DNA from: B16-G9 sp964400655
GTDB lineage: Bacteria; Bacteroidota; Bacteroidia; Bacteroidales; F082
Direction: 5' to 3'
DNA length: 41,998 nucleotides
NCBI GenBank assembly: GCA_964400655.1
Contig: CAYNVN010000098.1
Location: 1-41,998, forward strand
Positions 33,115 to 41,817 of the stretch are shown in pieces. Position numbers and translations under genes: made by a program. The notes under the pieces are model-generated. The model was not told the DNA's origin, ran no database searches, and was given only the letters and a program-made list of their open reading frames with translations. The number at the start of each line of letters is the position of its first letter. The stretch's first letter is position 1.

Positions 33115-34734
33115 TTACTCAGTTTTAATAAGTTTTACCGTTGAAACAACTTTTCCGTTTACGGTAAGCGTACCGATGTAAACACCGGGCCTGATGTTTT
33201 CGGCGGGTGTCCAGTTAAAGTGATGATTACCGGGGTTAAGCACACCGCGGGTAATGGTTTCAACCGTTTTGCCCTGTATGCTGTAAACCGAAAGATTAAC
33301 GTTGGCAATAGTGTTTAAACTGAAATCAAAGCCGGTGTTGTAACCGAACGGATTGGGGTAATTATGCAATGTTGTTCTGTTTGGGCCATGGGTATCGATA
33401 CTGGCCGTTACATTATGAAAAGCAAGTGCCTTGATGCAAAAGTTACCGCTGTTTTGATATCCCGAAGGATCGTTATAGTCGTAAAAATCGTTCCATTGTC
33501 CGTTGTCGAAATAGTAACTTTCGTTTTCATGGGCAACCGAAGGTACCACTACGCGACTGTCACCTCCCAGTAAAACCGGTACTTCCGACGTGCGGTCGTA
33601 AGCAATGCCGCCTTTTGAAACCTCAAGACAAACATAAAAGTGTGTATTGGCCGGAAGATCGATGGTGTCGTCGAGCATTACCGTATGAAGTCCGGTAAAC
33701 TCAAAGAAACCGCTTTTGGTGGTTAGCAGGTCGGTTAAGGTGTCGCCGTCAAAATCACCGTAAAGGGTAACGGTGTAATCAACGCTATCGGAGGCTGTAA
33801 AAAAATTGACAGCGGTTACCGATTCCCCGCGGGAGGTTTCAAACGCATTCATGGCTTTGCTGAATGCTGCTGTATCGCGCCAGCCATGGGTGTCCCAATA
33901 ATAAGCTGTGTCAAATGATGAGCGTACCACATTATAAAACGATACGGCTCCCATTTCGGGATTGCGACAGGCATGCTTGTCGTAATACGAAATCCAAAAG
34001 TAACCGTCATATCCCCAGCCGGTTCCCCAGCTGTTTTTTACCAGCCATGCTCCCGGTTGCGGTGCCTGCGTAATATGATTGTCGTCCCAGCCGATAATGG
34101 CTACCGAGTGGTTGGGTTCGTGATAATCCGATGGCGGTTGATAATGATTGTACTGATTGTCGATAAAGATTCCGCTGTAATACATGCAGGTGGCCATAAC
34201 GCCGTGATCTATTATTTTCTGTTTGATTGTGCTGATGTTTTCGAGGCCCTCACCCAGCATGTACCATTCAACATCTTCGGGATAGTAATAATGATAGGTT
34301 GTGTCGAAATAAGGTTTCGGTGTGTTAAACGACTGTCCGTCCACATCCCTTACGGCACCGTCGAGGCGCGACAGGTAAGCCGTGGCCACCCGGTAATCGC
34401 CTCCCTGATGTACTTCCAGCCCCTGGCCATTGTTGTAGGGAGGATCAAGATCGGGATTGTAATATTGATTGTATCCGTTCCACCAGTCGAGATGATACTC
34501 GGCAAGGTTGGGTTCGCCCGACTCGCCTGCCGATGCCCAGTTGCCGGTCATTAACAAATTGCCTTCGATGGAGGCCATGGTACCGTGTGTCCAGCAGGTA
34601 CCACCCTGTTGGTCTCTTACCGATGTTACATAATTCTGGCCATTTACATTTCGCAGGTCATACGTTGCCGGTTGCTGGGCAAAAAGGGCCAATCCGGAAA
34701 AAAAGAGAAAACAAAAAGCGAATATATTTTTCAT
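33115..34734 (-). CDS. secreted papain-family (C1) cysteine protease with T9SS sorting domain
   Basis: 539 residues from MKNIFAFCFLFF (complement of 34732-34734). The signal peptide is followed directly by a C1 peptidase domain with no propeptide of ordinary size. The catalytic Cys47 is in GGTCWTHG, His209 in HEPNHSVAIIGWDD and Asn234 in WLVKNSWGTGWG. The oxyanion Gln lies one position nearer to Cys than in papain. Residues about 245-440 form a C-terminal beta-sandwich, and the last ~90 residues are a type-A T9SS sorting domain (NYPNPF ... VNLSVYSIQGK ... GVYIGTLTVNGKVVSTVKLIK). It is therefore exported through the type IX system and attached to or released from the surface. It is alone, with no visible terminator. 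Confidence 0.9.
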   Translation of the reverse strand: MKNIFAFCFLFFSGLALFAQQPATYDLRNVNGQNYVTSVRDQQGGTCWTHGTMASIEGNLLMTGNWASAGESGEPNLAEYHLDWWNGYNQYYNPDLDPPYNNGQGLEVHQGGDYRVATAYLSRLDGAVRDVDGQSFNTPKPYFDTTYHYYYPEDVEWYMLGEGLENISTIKQKIIDHGVMATCMYYSGIFIDNQYNHYQPPSDYHEPNHSVAIIGWDDNHITQAPQPGAWLVKNSWGTGWGYDGYFWISYYDKHACRNPEMGAVSFYNVVRSSFDTAYYWDTHGWRDTAAFSKAMNAFETSRGESVTAVNFFTASDSVDYTVTLYGDFDGDTLTDLLTTKSGFFEFTGLHTVMLDDTIDLPANTHFYVCLEVSKGGIAYDRTSEVPVLLGGDSRVVVPSVAHENESYYFDNGQWNDFYDYNDPSGYQNSGNFCIKALAFHNVTASIDTHGPNRTTLHNYPNPFGYNTGFDFSLNTIANVNLSVYSIQGKTVETITRGVLNPGNHHFNWTPAENIRPGVYIGTLTVNGKVVSTVKLIKTE

Positions 34735-34855
34735 GATAATGATTTTTAAAAGCATAAAATTAGATAAAACATATATGCCGGTAGAATTAATTGCTGTTTA
34801 ATCTTGCGGAAAGGTCGCTATTTTGACTGATTCAAATTAATCGCTATTAAATTAG

Positions 34856-34863
34856 TATCTTTG
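34856..34863 (+). promoter_or_regulatory. -7 element of the SulP/carbonic anhydrase pair
   Basis: TATCTTTG matches TAnnTTTG exactly. It overlaps the TTG of the longest reading frame, so that start is excluded, and it supports starts at 34876 or 34897. Confidence 0.45.
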
Positions 34864-34896
34864 ACCAACAGGTCTATGAAAAATAAACAGGGAAAT

Positions 34897-36582
34897 ATGA
34901 ATAGTAAAACAGGTTTTTTTTCGAATATTAAGGGTGATTTTTTTGGCGGGATTACAGCCGGGATAGTTGCATTGCCACTTGCGCTTGCTTTTGGAGAACA
35001 AACCGAACTGGGTGCGGTTGCCGGCTTGTACGGTGCCATTGCACTGGGTATTATGGCTGCTCTTTTCGGCGGAACCAAAACGCAAATAAGCGGGCCCACT
35101 GCACCCATGACGGTGGTGTCGGCCGTTATGATAACCGAAGTGCTCAGCGAAACAGGCAGCTTGCAGGCTGCCATGCCGGTTATTATTGCCACGTTTGTTC
35201 TTACCGGAATTATTCAGGTTTTACTGGGGGTGCTGAAACTGGGGAAATACATTAAATACATTCCTTATCCCGTTGTTTCGGGGTTTATGAGTGGTATCGG
35301 AGTTATTATTGTGGTTACGCAGATTTTTCCGTTTATCGGTGCCGACAGCCCGGCAGGCGGAGCTTTTGGTACCATAAGTAGTTTACATACCATTCCCGAA
35401 TTGGTTAATGTTTACTCTGTGGCCATTGCCGTGGTTACCATTGCCATCATTTATTCGTTGCCCTATCTTACTAAAAAAGTTCCGGCAACTCTGGTGGCAC
35501 TGTTGCTTATTTCCATACTGGCCTATTATTTTATCCCCGACGGGTTGATCATGAAAATAAATTCAAAAGGGGATATACCGAGCGGTTTGCCCGAGGTACG
35601 TTTCGACTTTTTAAAGGTGTTTGTTAATTTTAAAGTGTTGATAAGAATTTTTGAGTACGCATTTACCCTTGCCGCACTGGGTGCCATCGATTCGCTGTTG
35701 ACTTCGGTGGTGGCCGATAATATCACCAAAACAAAACATAACAGTAATAAGGAACTAATAGGGCAGGGGATAGGCAATGTTGCTGCCGGTATAATAGGCG
35801 GGTTGCCCGGAGCGGGTGCCACCATGCGTACGGTAATCAATATTAATTCGGGAGGTAAAAACCGGTTGTCGGGTGTGGTTGCCGGCTTATTGCTTGCCGC
35901 TATCTTACTGGGACTGGGTCAGCTTGTGGGACATATCCCCAATGCGGTTCTGGCGGGAATACTTGTTACGGTGGGTATCGGAATTATCGACTATAAAGGA
36001 ATACGTCATCTTAAATCCATTCCGCTTTCGGATGCGGTTATTATGTTTATTGTGCTGCTGTTAACGGTTTTTGTTGACCTGCTGGTGGCTGTGGCTGCCG
36101 GTATGGTGCTGGCATCGTTTGTGTTTATGAAAAAAACCGCCGACATTGTGGAGGGAAGCAGCAATACCCGTTCGCTCAACGACTATCGAAATGATGATAA
36201 CTTGTGGGAGGATAAAAAAGGGATAGCAAAGCATCTTGGCGAAAAGGTGTACATTAAAAGCATTGAAGGGCCGTTGTTTTTTGGGATGATATCGGGGTTT
36301 AAAAGCCTGTTTGAATCGTTGCCCGAAACCGTTGAAACGGTGGTGATTCGCATGGATAATGTTCCGTATGTGGATCAAAGCGGATTGTATGCCATGGAGG
36401 AGGTTATTACCGGATTAAAGGAGAAAGGAATTTCGGTTTTGTTTTGGAAACTTAAAGGGCAGCCAAAGGTGATGTTTGAGAAAATAGATATTATACCCGA
36501 TCTTGTAAGTGAAGAGGCGTGTTTTGATGATGCCGATAAACTGGAAACAGTGCTTGAAAGTAAAGTGAATAAAGTTGATTAA
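34897..36582 (+). CDS. SulP family anion transporter with STAS domain, probable bicarbonate carrier
   Basis: About 561 residues; start 34897 (AGGG 8 bases upstream and -7 element at 34856) or 34876. TM domain of about 12-14 helices with the family opening KGDFFGGITAGIVALPLALAFG and the core KTQISGPTAPMTVVSAVM. Residues about 440-560 are the STAS domain (VYIKSIEGPLFFGMISGFKSLFESL ... VVIRMDNVPYVDQSGLYAMEEVI). SulP members carry sulfate, or bicarbonate with sodium (BicA). The gene is followed 12 bases later by a carbonic anhydrase, which favours bicarbonate/CO2 as the substrate. That assignment is from context. Confidence 0.9.
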   Translation: MNSKTGFFSNIKGDFFGGITAGIVALPLALAFGEQTELGAVAGLYGAIALGIMAALFGGTKTQISGPTAPMTVVSAVMITEVLSETGSLQAAMPVIIATFVLTGIIQVLLGVLKLGKYIKYIPYPVVSGFMSGIGVIIVVTQIFPFIGADSPAGGAFGTISSLHTIPELVNVYSVAIAVVTIAIIYSLPYLTKKVPATLVALLLISILAYYFIPDGLIMKINSKGDIPSGLPEVRFDFLKVFVNFKVLIRIFEYAFTLAALGAIDSLLTSVVADNITKTKHNSNKELIGQGIGNVAAGIIGGLPGAGATMRTVININSGGKNRLSGVVAGLLLAAILLGLGQLVGHIPNAVLAGILVTVGIGIIDYKGIRHLKSIPLSDAVIMFIVLLLTVFVDLLVAVAAGMVLASFVFMKKTADIVEGSSNTRSLNDYRNDDNLWEDKKGIAKHLGEKVYIKSIEGPLFFGMISGFKSLFESLPETVETVVIRMDNVPYVDQSGLYAMEEVITGLKEKGISVLFWKLKGQPKVMFEKIDIIPDLVSEEACFDDADKLETVLESKVNKVD

Positions 36583-36594
36583 ACGATAGATATT

Positions 36595-37245
36595 ATGGAT
36601 ATTCATGCAACCGTTAAAAACGCCGATTTCCTTAAAAACCTTACCCCTGAAAAGGCGCTGGATATGCTAAAAGAGGGTAACCGTCGGTTTTTAAAGAAAG
36701 ATACCATTGAGCGCGACCACGACTGGCATATTCGTGAAACCATCGATTCGCAGCATCCCTTTGCCATTGTGTTGGGATGTATCGATTCCAGGGTAATGCC
36801 CTCCATTATTTTTGACCAGGGAATCGGCGACCTGTTTATCGTACGAATTGCCGGTAATATCATAAACCGCGATATCCTCGGAAGCATGGAATATGCCTGT
36901 GCCGTTGTGGGGTCGAAACTGGTGGTGGTGTTGGGACACACCTCCTGCGGTGCGGTTAAAGGAGCCATTGATGACGTTAAGCTCGGAAATCTTACCGCAT
37001 CTTTAAAACAGATAAAACCTGCCATTGAGAGGGTCGGCTATGTGAAGGAAGAAGAACGTCATTCAAAAAACCTGCATTTTGTTGATGAAGTGGCGGCAAA
37101 AAACGTTGAGCTTGCCATCGCGAACATCAAACGCCAAAGCAACGTTTTAAGGGAGATGTACGAAAGAAAAGAGATTGATATCGTGGGGGCTATGTATAAC
37201 CACGCTACCGGCAAGGTTGATTTTAAGCACTTTATGCGTTTTTGA
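36595..37245 (+). CDS. beta-class carbonic anhydrase
   Basis: 216 residues. Zinc ligands Cys62, His115 and Cys118 (GCIDSRV; VVLGHTSCGAVKGA), with the Asp64-Arg66 dyad of the beta class. It hydrates CO2 to bicarbonate in the cytoplasm. No signal peptide. It is 12 bases downstream of the SulP transporter and most likely cotranscribed, a pairing that supplies bicarbonate for carboxylases or keeps pH balance. Its stop codon at 37243-37245 lies within the first copy of the downstream repeat block. Confidence 0.95.
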   Translation: MDIHATVKNADFLKNLTPEKALDMLKEGNRRFLKKDTIERDHDWHIRETIDSQHPFAIVLGCIDSRVMPSIIFDQGIGDLFIVRIAGNIINRDILGSMEYACAVVGSKLVVVLGHTSCGAVKGAIDDVKLGNLTASLKQIKPAIERVGYVKEEERHSKNLHFVDEVAAKNVELAIANIKRQSNVLREMYERKEIDIVGAMYNHATGKVDFKHFMRF

Positions 37246-37623
37246 TTTATGATTGCAGATTTTTGATTTGCCTGCCGGCTGTTCAAAGTTCAATGTTTGG
37301 ATGTTTAAAGTTTGAATGAACGACGTAGTTTTAACTCTAGGCACTCCAAATTTTAGGCACTCCAAACTTCGAGTACTTTTGATTTATGATTGCAAATTTT
37401 TGATTTATGATTTTTGATTTGCCTGCCCGTCCGGCAGGCGGGCCCGCCCGGACGCTAAACGCCAAACGCTGAACGCTCAACTCCAAACTCCAGGCACTTT
37501 AGGTACTCCAAACTTCAAGTACTTTAGGCACTTTTAAGACACGCCGTCTCTATCTGTTCGCGTTAAACAGAGACGGTGTGTCTTATTTGAGATTTATGAT
37601 TTTTGGTTTTTGATTTTTGATTT
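37244..37623. repeat. 380-base block of degenerate intergenic repeats
   Basis: The gap between convergent carbonic anhydrase and TonB receptor genes is made of scattered, imperfect short repeats. GATTTATGATTGCA[G/A]ATTTTTGATTT occurs at 37244 and 37381, with a third shortened form at 37402 and a related one at 37591. Runs of AGGCACTCCAAA, TACTCCAAACTTC and CGCTAAACGC / AACGCTCAA words fill the rest. There is a CCTGCC...GGCAGG type palindrome, and a GC-rich self-complementary stretch at 37428-37454. No ORF and no regular spacing, so it is not a CRISPR array. Such arrays of GATTTATGATT/CTCCAAAC words recur in Bacteroidota intergenic regions. Confidence 0.7.
37536..37584. terminator. bidirectional terminator hairpin
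   Basis: About 18 paired bases between 37536-37558 and 37566-37584, with one G-U wobble and a two or three base bulge, lie between the convergent carbonic anhydrase and TonB receptor genes. No strong U run follows on either strand (TTATTT on the plus side), so it is terminator-like rather than certain. Confidence 0.6.
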
Positions 37624-39693
37624 TCAGAACCTGAACCTTAATCCTATATTAAAACTTCTTCCCGGATCGTAATAGAGGCTTTTGGTATTCATTGATTTAT
37701 ATGGCCTGTTCAGGTGTTCGGCATAATTCTCGTCAAATATATTGGTGACGGAACCGTTGATTTCCATAAAATCCCATGGTGAGTAGGAGAGGTACAAATT
37801 AAAAACCTGAAATTCTGACGATGTGGCCTCGTTAAAACTTGTTGAAACCCGCTCTTGCTTTGCGGCAATACGTGCGTTAATGGTTGCCGTAAACTTTTCC
37901 GTAACAAACTGAATGCCCGTATTGAGCATAAATGGCGGAATTTCGGGCAAGGGTTCGTCAAGGGTTATGTTTTGTGCGTAAGTATAGGAAGCGTTGAGGT
38001 TATATTTAAAATACTTCAGAAAATTCAAATTGAATCCTGCCTCAAAACCGGTCATATATGCTTCATCGATATTAATAAACCGTTTGGCAAATTTTGGCTC
38101 TTTGCATTTCATATATTTACGCGGGATGGTTGTGTCAACCACCGCCGAAATATAATTGTTTAGGTATGAAAAGAAACCGTCGGCATAAAAGCTGAAGATT
38201 TCACCCGATTTTTGTATGATAATATCGGTTTGGAAATTGGTTTCCGATTCGAGGTTCGGGTTTCCCACATACTCATACGCATCCATACCCACCGATAGAT
38301 GGTTAATAAACAACTCCGTTAAATCGGGACTTCTTTTTGCAAATGCAACCGGCCACTGAATGCTCCATGTATCGTTTATTTTATAAGTGAGCACGCTGTT
38401 GAGCGACGGGTCGATTTTTGTGTCGGGCTTGATATCTCCGTTGTATAACTCGTAAAAATCATTTTCGGGGTCTTTAATGTCGAAACTTGACACATCTACC
38501 CTGAAACCTGCCTGCCATAGCAACGATCTGCTAATCCGGTATTTGTTTTCGATAAATATGCCGACATCGTTTTTATAGGAATCCTGCCATACCTTATCAT
38601 AAAATTCTTTGGGAGGGTCGTATTCGGTAGGAGGGTTGGTGCATCCGTTTATATAAACTTCCCTGTGCCGGCTTCCGTCTTTTCCGATATATTGAAAATC
38701 GACTCCGGTATAAACCATGTTGTTGTTACCGGTTTTAAGCCCTGCCTCAAAACGTCCGCCAAAGTTGTTTGCGGTAACGGGTGTTTTGGCATGGGTAAAT
38801 TTGTAGGCCGGACGAAACCAGTTAACCATTACATGATCAATATACGAATAGTAGAGCTTAAATTTCAGCGATATAATGGTTTTTGAGAGGTCGGTTACGG
38901 CATAGTCGAGTGCCGAAATAATGCTGTTGTCTTCCAACGCATCCATGGGTAACCCCGGGTACATAACATCCCGGGCAAAACTTTGTCGGATACTGAACTG
39001 AAGCCGTTGATTTTGGCTAAAATTATATCCGGCTTTAACCGTATAACCTCCTCTTCTAAAAGAAGATGCTATTTCAGTTCCTTCGCCGTTTTCGTAATTG
39101 CCGTAATCTTTGTATCCTGCACTTACGGCCAAATCCCATTTTTTTTGAACCAGTTGTGAAAACAGGCTGGTGTACCAGTTGTTACCATTGCTTTGGTAGC
39201 CTCCTTCAACCCATCCCGAAACCATTTTACCGTTTTGTTTCGGACGTTTGCTGATAACGTTGATGATGCCCCCAAATGCAGGCCCGAAGCGAACGTTATA
39301 GGGGCCTTTAATAATTTCAACTTTTTCTATTTCTTCGATGGATATTTGCGAAATTCCCGGATCCATTCTGTTGGGACAGGCATTGGTGCTGTGCACCCCG
39401 CCGTCAAACTGAACATTTAACTGTTCGTATTTAAAGCCGCGTAAAACCGGCTCCATGGCGTAATTTCCTTTTTTGATGATGCTGAATCCGGGCGTGTACT
39501 TAAATATTTCTCCACCATCGTGAGGGTTAAGCAGTTTGATGTTGTCACCCGTTATGGGTGTTTTAAAATTGTCGTTTGATTTATTTCCTGTTATTAATAT
39601 CTCTTCAATATTCAGGGTGTCAATTGTTTGGGTAAACCCCGAAAAAGTTAACACAAAAATGGTTAAGAGTATTAAATATATTCTTTTTGTCAT
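37624..39693 (-). CDS. TonB-dependent copper receptor, OprC/NosA-like
   Basis: About 689 residues from MTKRIYLILLT (complement of 39691-39693). Signal peptide, plug domain (LNIEEILITGN ... GGIINVIS) and a 22-strand barrel ending in LRFRF. The copper site of Pseudomonas OprC is visible: Cys106-x-x-x-Met110 in ACPNRMDP and His287-x-Met289 in DHVMVNW, 181 residues apart against 180 in OprC. NosA, its relative, delivers copper for nitrous oxide reductase. Its position next to nosD fits. It should bring copper through the outer membrane with TonB energy; selectivity is inferred from these residues. Confidence 0.92.
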   Translation of the reverse strand: MTKRIYLILLTIFVLTFSGFTQTIDTLNIEEILITGNKSNDNFKTPITGDNIKLLNPHDGGEIFKYTPGFSIIKKGNYAMEPVLRGFKYEQLNVQFDGGVHSTNACPNRMDPGISQISIEEIEKVEIIKGPYNVRFGPAFGGIINVISKRPKQNGKMVSGWVEGGYQSNGNNWYTSLFSQLVQKKWDLAVSAGYKDYGNYENGEGTEIASSFRRGGYTVKAGYNFSQNQRLQFSIRQSFARDVMYPGLPMDALEDNSIISALDYAVTDLSKTIISLKFKLYYSYIDHVMVNWFRPAYKFTHAKTPVTANNFGGRFEAGLKTGNNNMVYTGVDFQYIGKDGSRHREVYINGCTNPPTEYDPPKEFYDKVWQDSYKNDVGIFIENKYRISRSLLWQAGFRVDVSSFDIKDPENDFYELYNGDIKPDTKIDPSLNSVLTYKINDTWSIQWPVAFAKRSPDLTELFINHLSVGMDAYEYVGNPNLESETNFQTDIIIQKSGEIFSFYADGFFSYLNNYISAVVDTTIPRKYMKCKEPKFAKRFINIDEAYMTGFEAGFNLNFLKYFKYNLNASYTYAQNITLDEPLPEIPPFMLNTGIQFVTEKFTATINARIAAKQERVSTSFNEATSSEFQVFNLYLSYSPWDFMEINGSVTNIFDENYAEHLNRPYKSMNTKSLYYDPGRSFNIGLRFRF

Positions 39694-39989
39694 GTTAAAC
39701 CGATTTAATGAATTTGTATTTGATGAATCCAATTAATTATAAACGTGTTTGAATGAACACGTACTCATGGCAAGTCTGATGATAAGATGTACTGATCATC
39801 AAAATAAATGAAAACAAGAAGAGGCGTGGTCATTAAACCCCGGTGATGTTATTTACAATACGCATGTTATTTAACATGAAACATTTACAGCATAGAACCA
39901 AATATTATGCTGTTGAATAATGTTTGTAAATTTTACTTTTTTAAAACCCTTTTATTTTTAGGATTTAATAACCACACCCCGACTTGTAA
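39694..39989. other. regulatory gap with three dyads, no gene
   Basis: 296 bases upstream of the copper receptor gene. Three inverted repeats stand out: 39743-39762 (7-base arms, 6-base loop), CATGTTATTTAACATG at 39863-39878 (7-base arms, 2-base centre), and 39888-39912 (7-base arms, 11-base loop). The second shares ATGTTATTTA with 39846-39855, so it is a direct repeat as well as a dyad. An operator for an Fnr/Crp- or copper-responsive regulator is possible. I see no convincing ORF or T-run terminator. Confidence 0.4.
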
Positions 39990-40373
39990 CTACAAAAACT
40001 GCGGAGGCGGATTGTTAACGGGAAGATAAATTTCGGTTAATTGTTCTGAAAAGATGGTATAACGTATGGTAACCGATTTGATTACAAACTGTGTGCTGAG
40101 CCCCGAAAGCAGATAGGTAAATGATGTTACCTCTTTGTGCGATTTTGAGGGAGGGGCAGGGGACTGTTCATCTTTTTCTACATCTTCCGCTCTTTTTGAA
40201 ATGGCCGACAGGTAGGTTAAATCACCGATTAACGAGTTACTGCTCTCCACCGAAACATCTGCATTGGAAATGGTTGCCTTTTGATAGAAATAGTGAAGTG
40301 CCGGATAATTGGGTAATAACAACATGGTCATTACAAGTATCAATAGTGTTAATATGCCGGACAGCCTTTTCAT
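39990..40373 (-). CDS. small membrane-anchored or secreted protein of unknown function
   Basis: 127 residues. The N-terminus (MKRLSGILTLLILVMTMLLLP) is a TM anchor or signal peptide. The rest has few charges in the middle, a Lys/Glu/Ser/Pro-rich linker (about 60-80: EDVEKDEQSPAPPSKSHKE), a beta-strand-like second part and a PPP end. There is no Cys, and no metal-binding His cluster. No family recognised. It lies between nosD (68-base gap) and the copper receptor gene on the same strand, so a link with N2O reductase maturation or copper handling is possible only by position. Confidence 0.65.
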   Translation of the reverse strand: MKRLSGILTLLILVMTMLLLPNYPALHYFYQKATISNADVSVESSNSLIGDLTYLSAISKRAEDVEKDEQSPAPPSKSHKEVTSFTYLLSGLSTQFVIKSVTIRYTIFSEQLTEIYLPVNNPPPQFL

Positions 40374-40441
40374 TGAAACAAAGATAATGATTATTTGAAT
40401 GAAAATAACCCAATCTTTTAAAAATGATGTATATATATTGG

Positions 40442-41797
40442 TTATTGTGTTTTGTCGGGGGTATTTTCTTTCATGCTGTCCACCCAGTGATACATGGGAT
40501 GCTTGTCTTCAAGCACAAATTTGGGTTGTGAGAAGGGGGCAAGCCGCTCGAGAAAATCAAGTACGGCAAGAATGGGAGCTCCGTAAAAAAATTGAACATT
40601 TTTATTGAAATCCCACAGATGCTCAACGTATGAATAGAGTTTATAGGGTACGTCGCCAATGTTATCGCCGTTTTTGTCAAATCCCTGGTAATCGTCCCAG
40701 TAATTATTGTCCCAGTCGTTAAAGCGTTCGGTGGTTGCTTCCAGGCTAATTTGCTGCAGGTTGTTATGGATGTAGTTGTTTTTTATAAGATTGCCCATCT
40801 GCTTGGTTTTAAAAAAGAATGCGGAACCGCAAAAAGCAATCTCGTTATTGGCAATGGTATTGATTTGTTCAAGCACGTAAGGCGATACGTCGATGTGAAT
40901 GCCTTGTGTTGAATAGATCAGTTTGTTGTTGATGATCTGATTGCCGGAGGTTTCTTTCATGCCGATGCACATACCGCTGCCGCGATGGTTACCTATTATG
41001 TAATTACCGCTCATGATTGTTCGTTCGCTGTACATTAAAAACACGCCCACCGAGTTGTCCTCCAAAAGGTTATCCTGAATGCGGTTGTTGTGAGAATACA
41101 TAAAATGGATGCCGTACCGATTTCCAACACCTTTGTTTTCCTGAAAAAGATTTTGTGCCGAATACCATACCACCATATCACGGCTGTCGTGCCAGTAATT
41201 TCCGATAACATGGTTGTACTGTGCCCACCAAAATCTTATGGCATCGCCCTTTAATGCTTTTGAACGGCGTGTAAGCGAGGATATGTCGTTATGTATTATT
41301 TTATTGTGCTGCGATTTATGAACGTCGATGCCGAATAAACACTCTTTAATACGGCAGTTCTCGATGGTGTTGTAATTTCCCATTAAGGTAATCCCCGAAT
41401 TGATTTTATCATGCAATCCGCCCGAATTTCTGATAACGCAATTTAATATCTGAACGCTGTCGGCCTCAATAAACAATACCGAACTGATGCTCATTCCGTC
41501 AATTACTGCTTTGCCGTTGCCTTCAATTACCAGCCGGTTGATTGCAATTACCACAGGCCCCGTATAAATGGCAGGTTTTAAAAACAGGGTATCGCCCGGC
41601 GAAGCGGCATCAATTAAGGGTTGTAAAGCCATCGTATCAGCATTTTCAGGCTCCTGTAGCTGGTAATAATTACCAAAATTATCGGGTATCTGTGCAAAGG
41701 AGGGTGCGGTAAACAACCATGCTGTTAGCAACAATAAAAAACGGAATCCGTTACATGTTGTACAGCAGGTGTAATGATGTGCCGGATTCCGTTTCAT
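40442..41797 (-). CDS. nosD: nitrous oxide reductase maturation protein NosD
   Basis: 451 residues, close to the NosD norm. Signal peptide, then a right-handed parallel beta-helix (CASH domain) of repeated N-rich coils: SGMCIGMKETSGNQIINNKLIYSTQGIHIDVSPY, GNRYGIHFMYSHNNRIQDNLLEDNSVGVFLMYSERT. The family feature SRDMVVWYSAQNLFQENKGVGNRYGIHFMYS and the C-terminal DWDNNYWDDYQG are present. NosD works in the periplasm with NosF and NosY to build the CuZ cluster of N2O reductase. The N-terminus has four Cys in HHYTCCTTCNG, just before the signal hydrophobic stretch, which is odd. It starts 20 bases after the preceding partial gene. Confidence 0.95.
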   Translation of the reverse strand: MKRNPAHHYTCCTTCNGFRFLLLLTAWLFTAPSFAQIPDNFGNYYQLQEPENADTMALQPLIDAASPGDTLFLKPAIYTGPVVIAINRLVIEGNGKAVIDGMSISSVLFIEADSVQILNCVIRNSGGLHDKINSGITLMGNYNTIENCRIKECLFGIDVHKSQHNKIIHNDISSLTRRSKALKGDAIRFWWAQYNHVIGNYWHDSRDMVVWYSAQNLFQENKGVGNRYGIHFMYSHNNRIQDNLLEDNSVGVFLMYSERTIMSGNYIIGNHRGSGMCIGMKETSGNQIINNKLIYSTQGIHIDVSPYVLEQINTIANNEIAFCGSAFFFKTKQMGNLIKNNYIHNNLQQISLEATTERFNDWDNNYWDDYQGFDKNGDNIGDVPYKLYSYVEHLWDFNKNVQFFYGAPILAVLDFLERLAPFSQPKFVLEDKHPMYHWVDSMKENTPDKTQ

Positions 41798-41817
41798 AGC
41801 ATTAAACTATTTGTTAA

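Noticed and set aside
34861..34863. TTG start of the SulP transporter
   Set aside because: The codon is part of the -7 promoter element, so a transcript starting downstream of it could not include it.
37244..37623. Possible CRISPR array
   Set aside because: Repeat words are short, irregularly spaced and of varied sequence, with no constant repeat-spacer pattern and no cas genes in the window.
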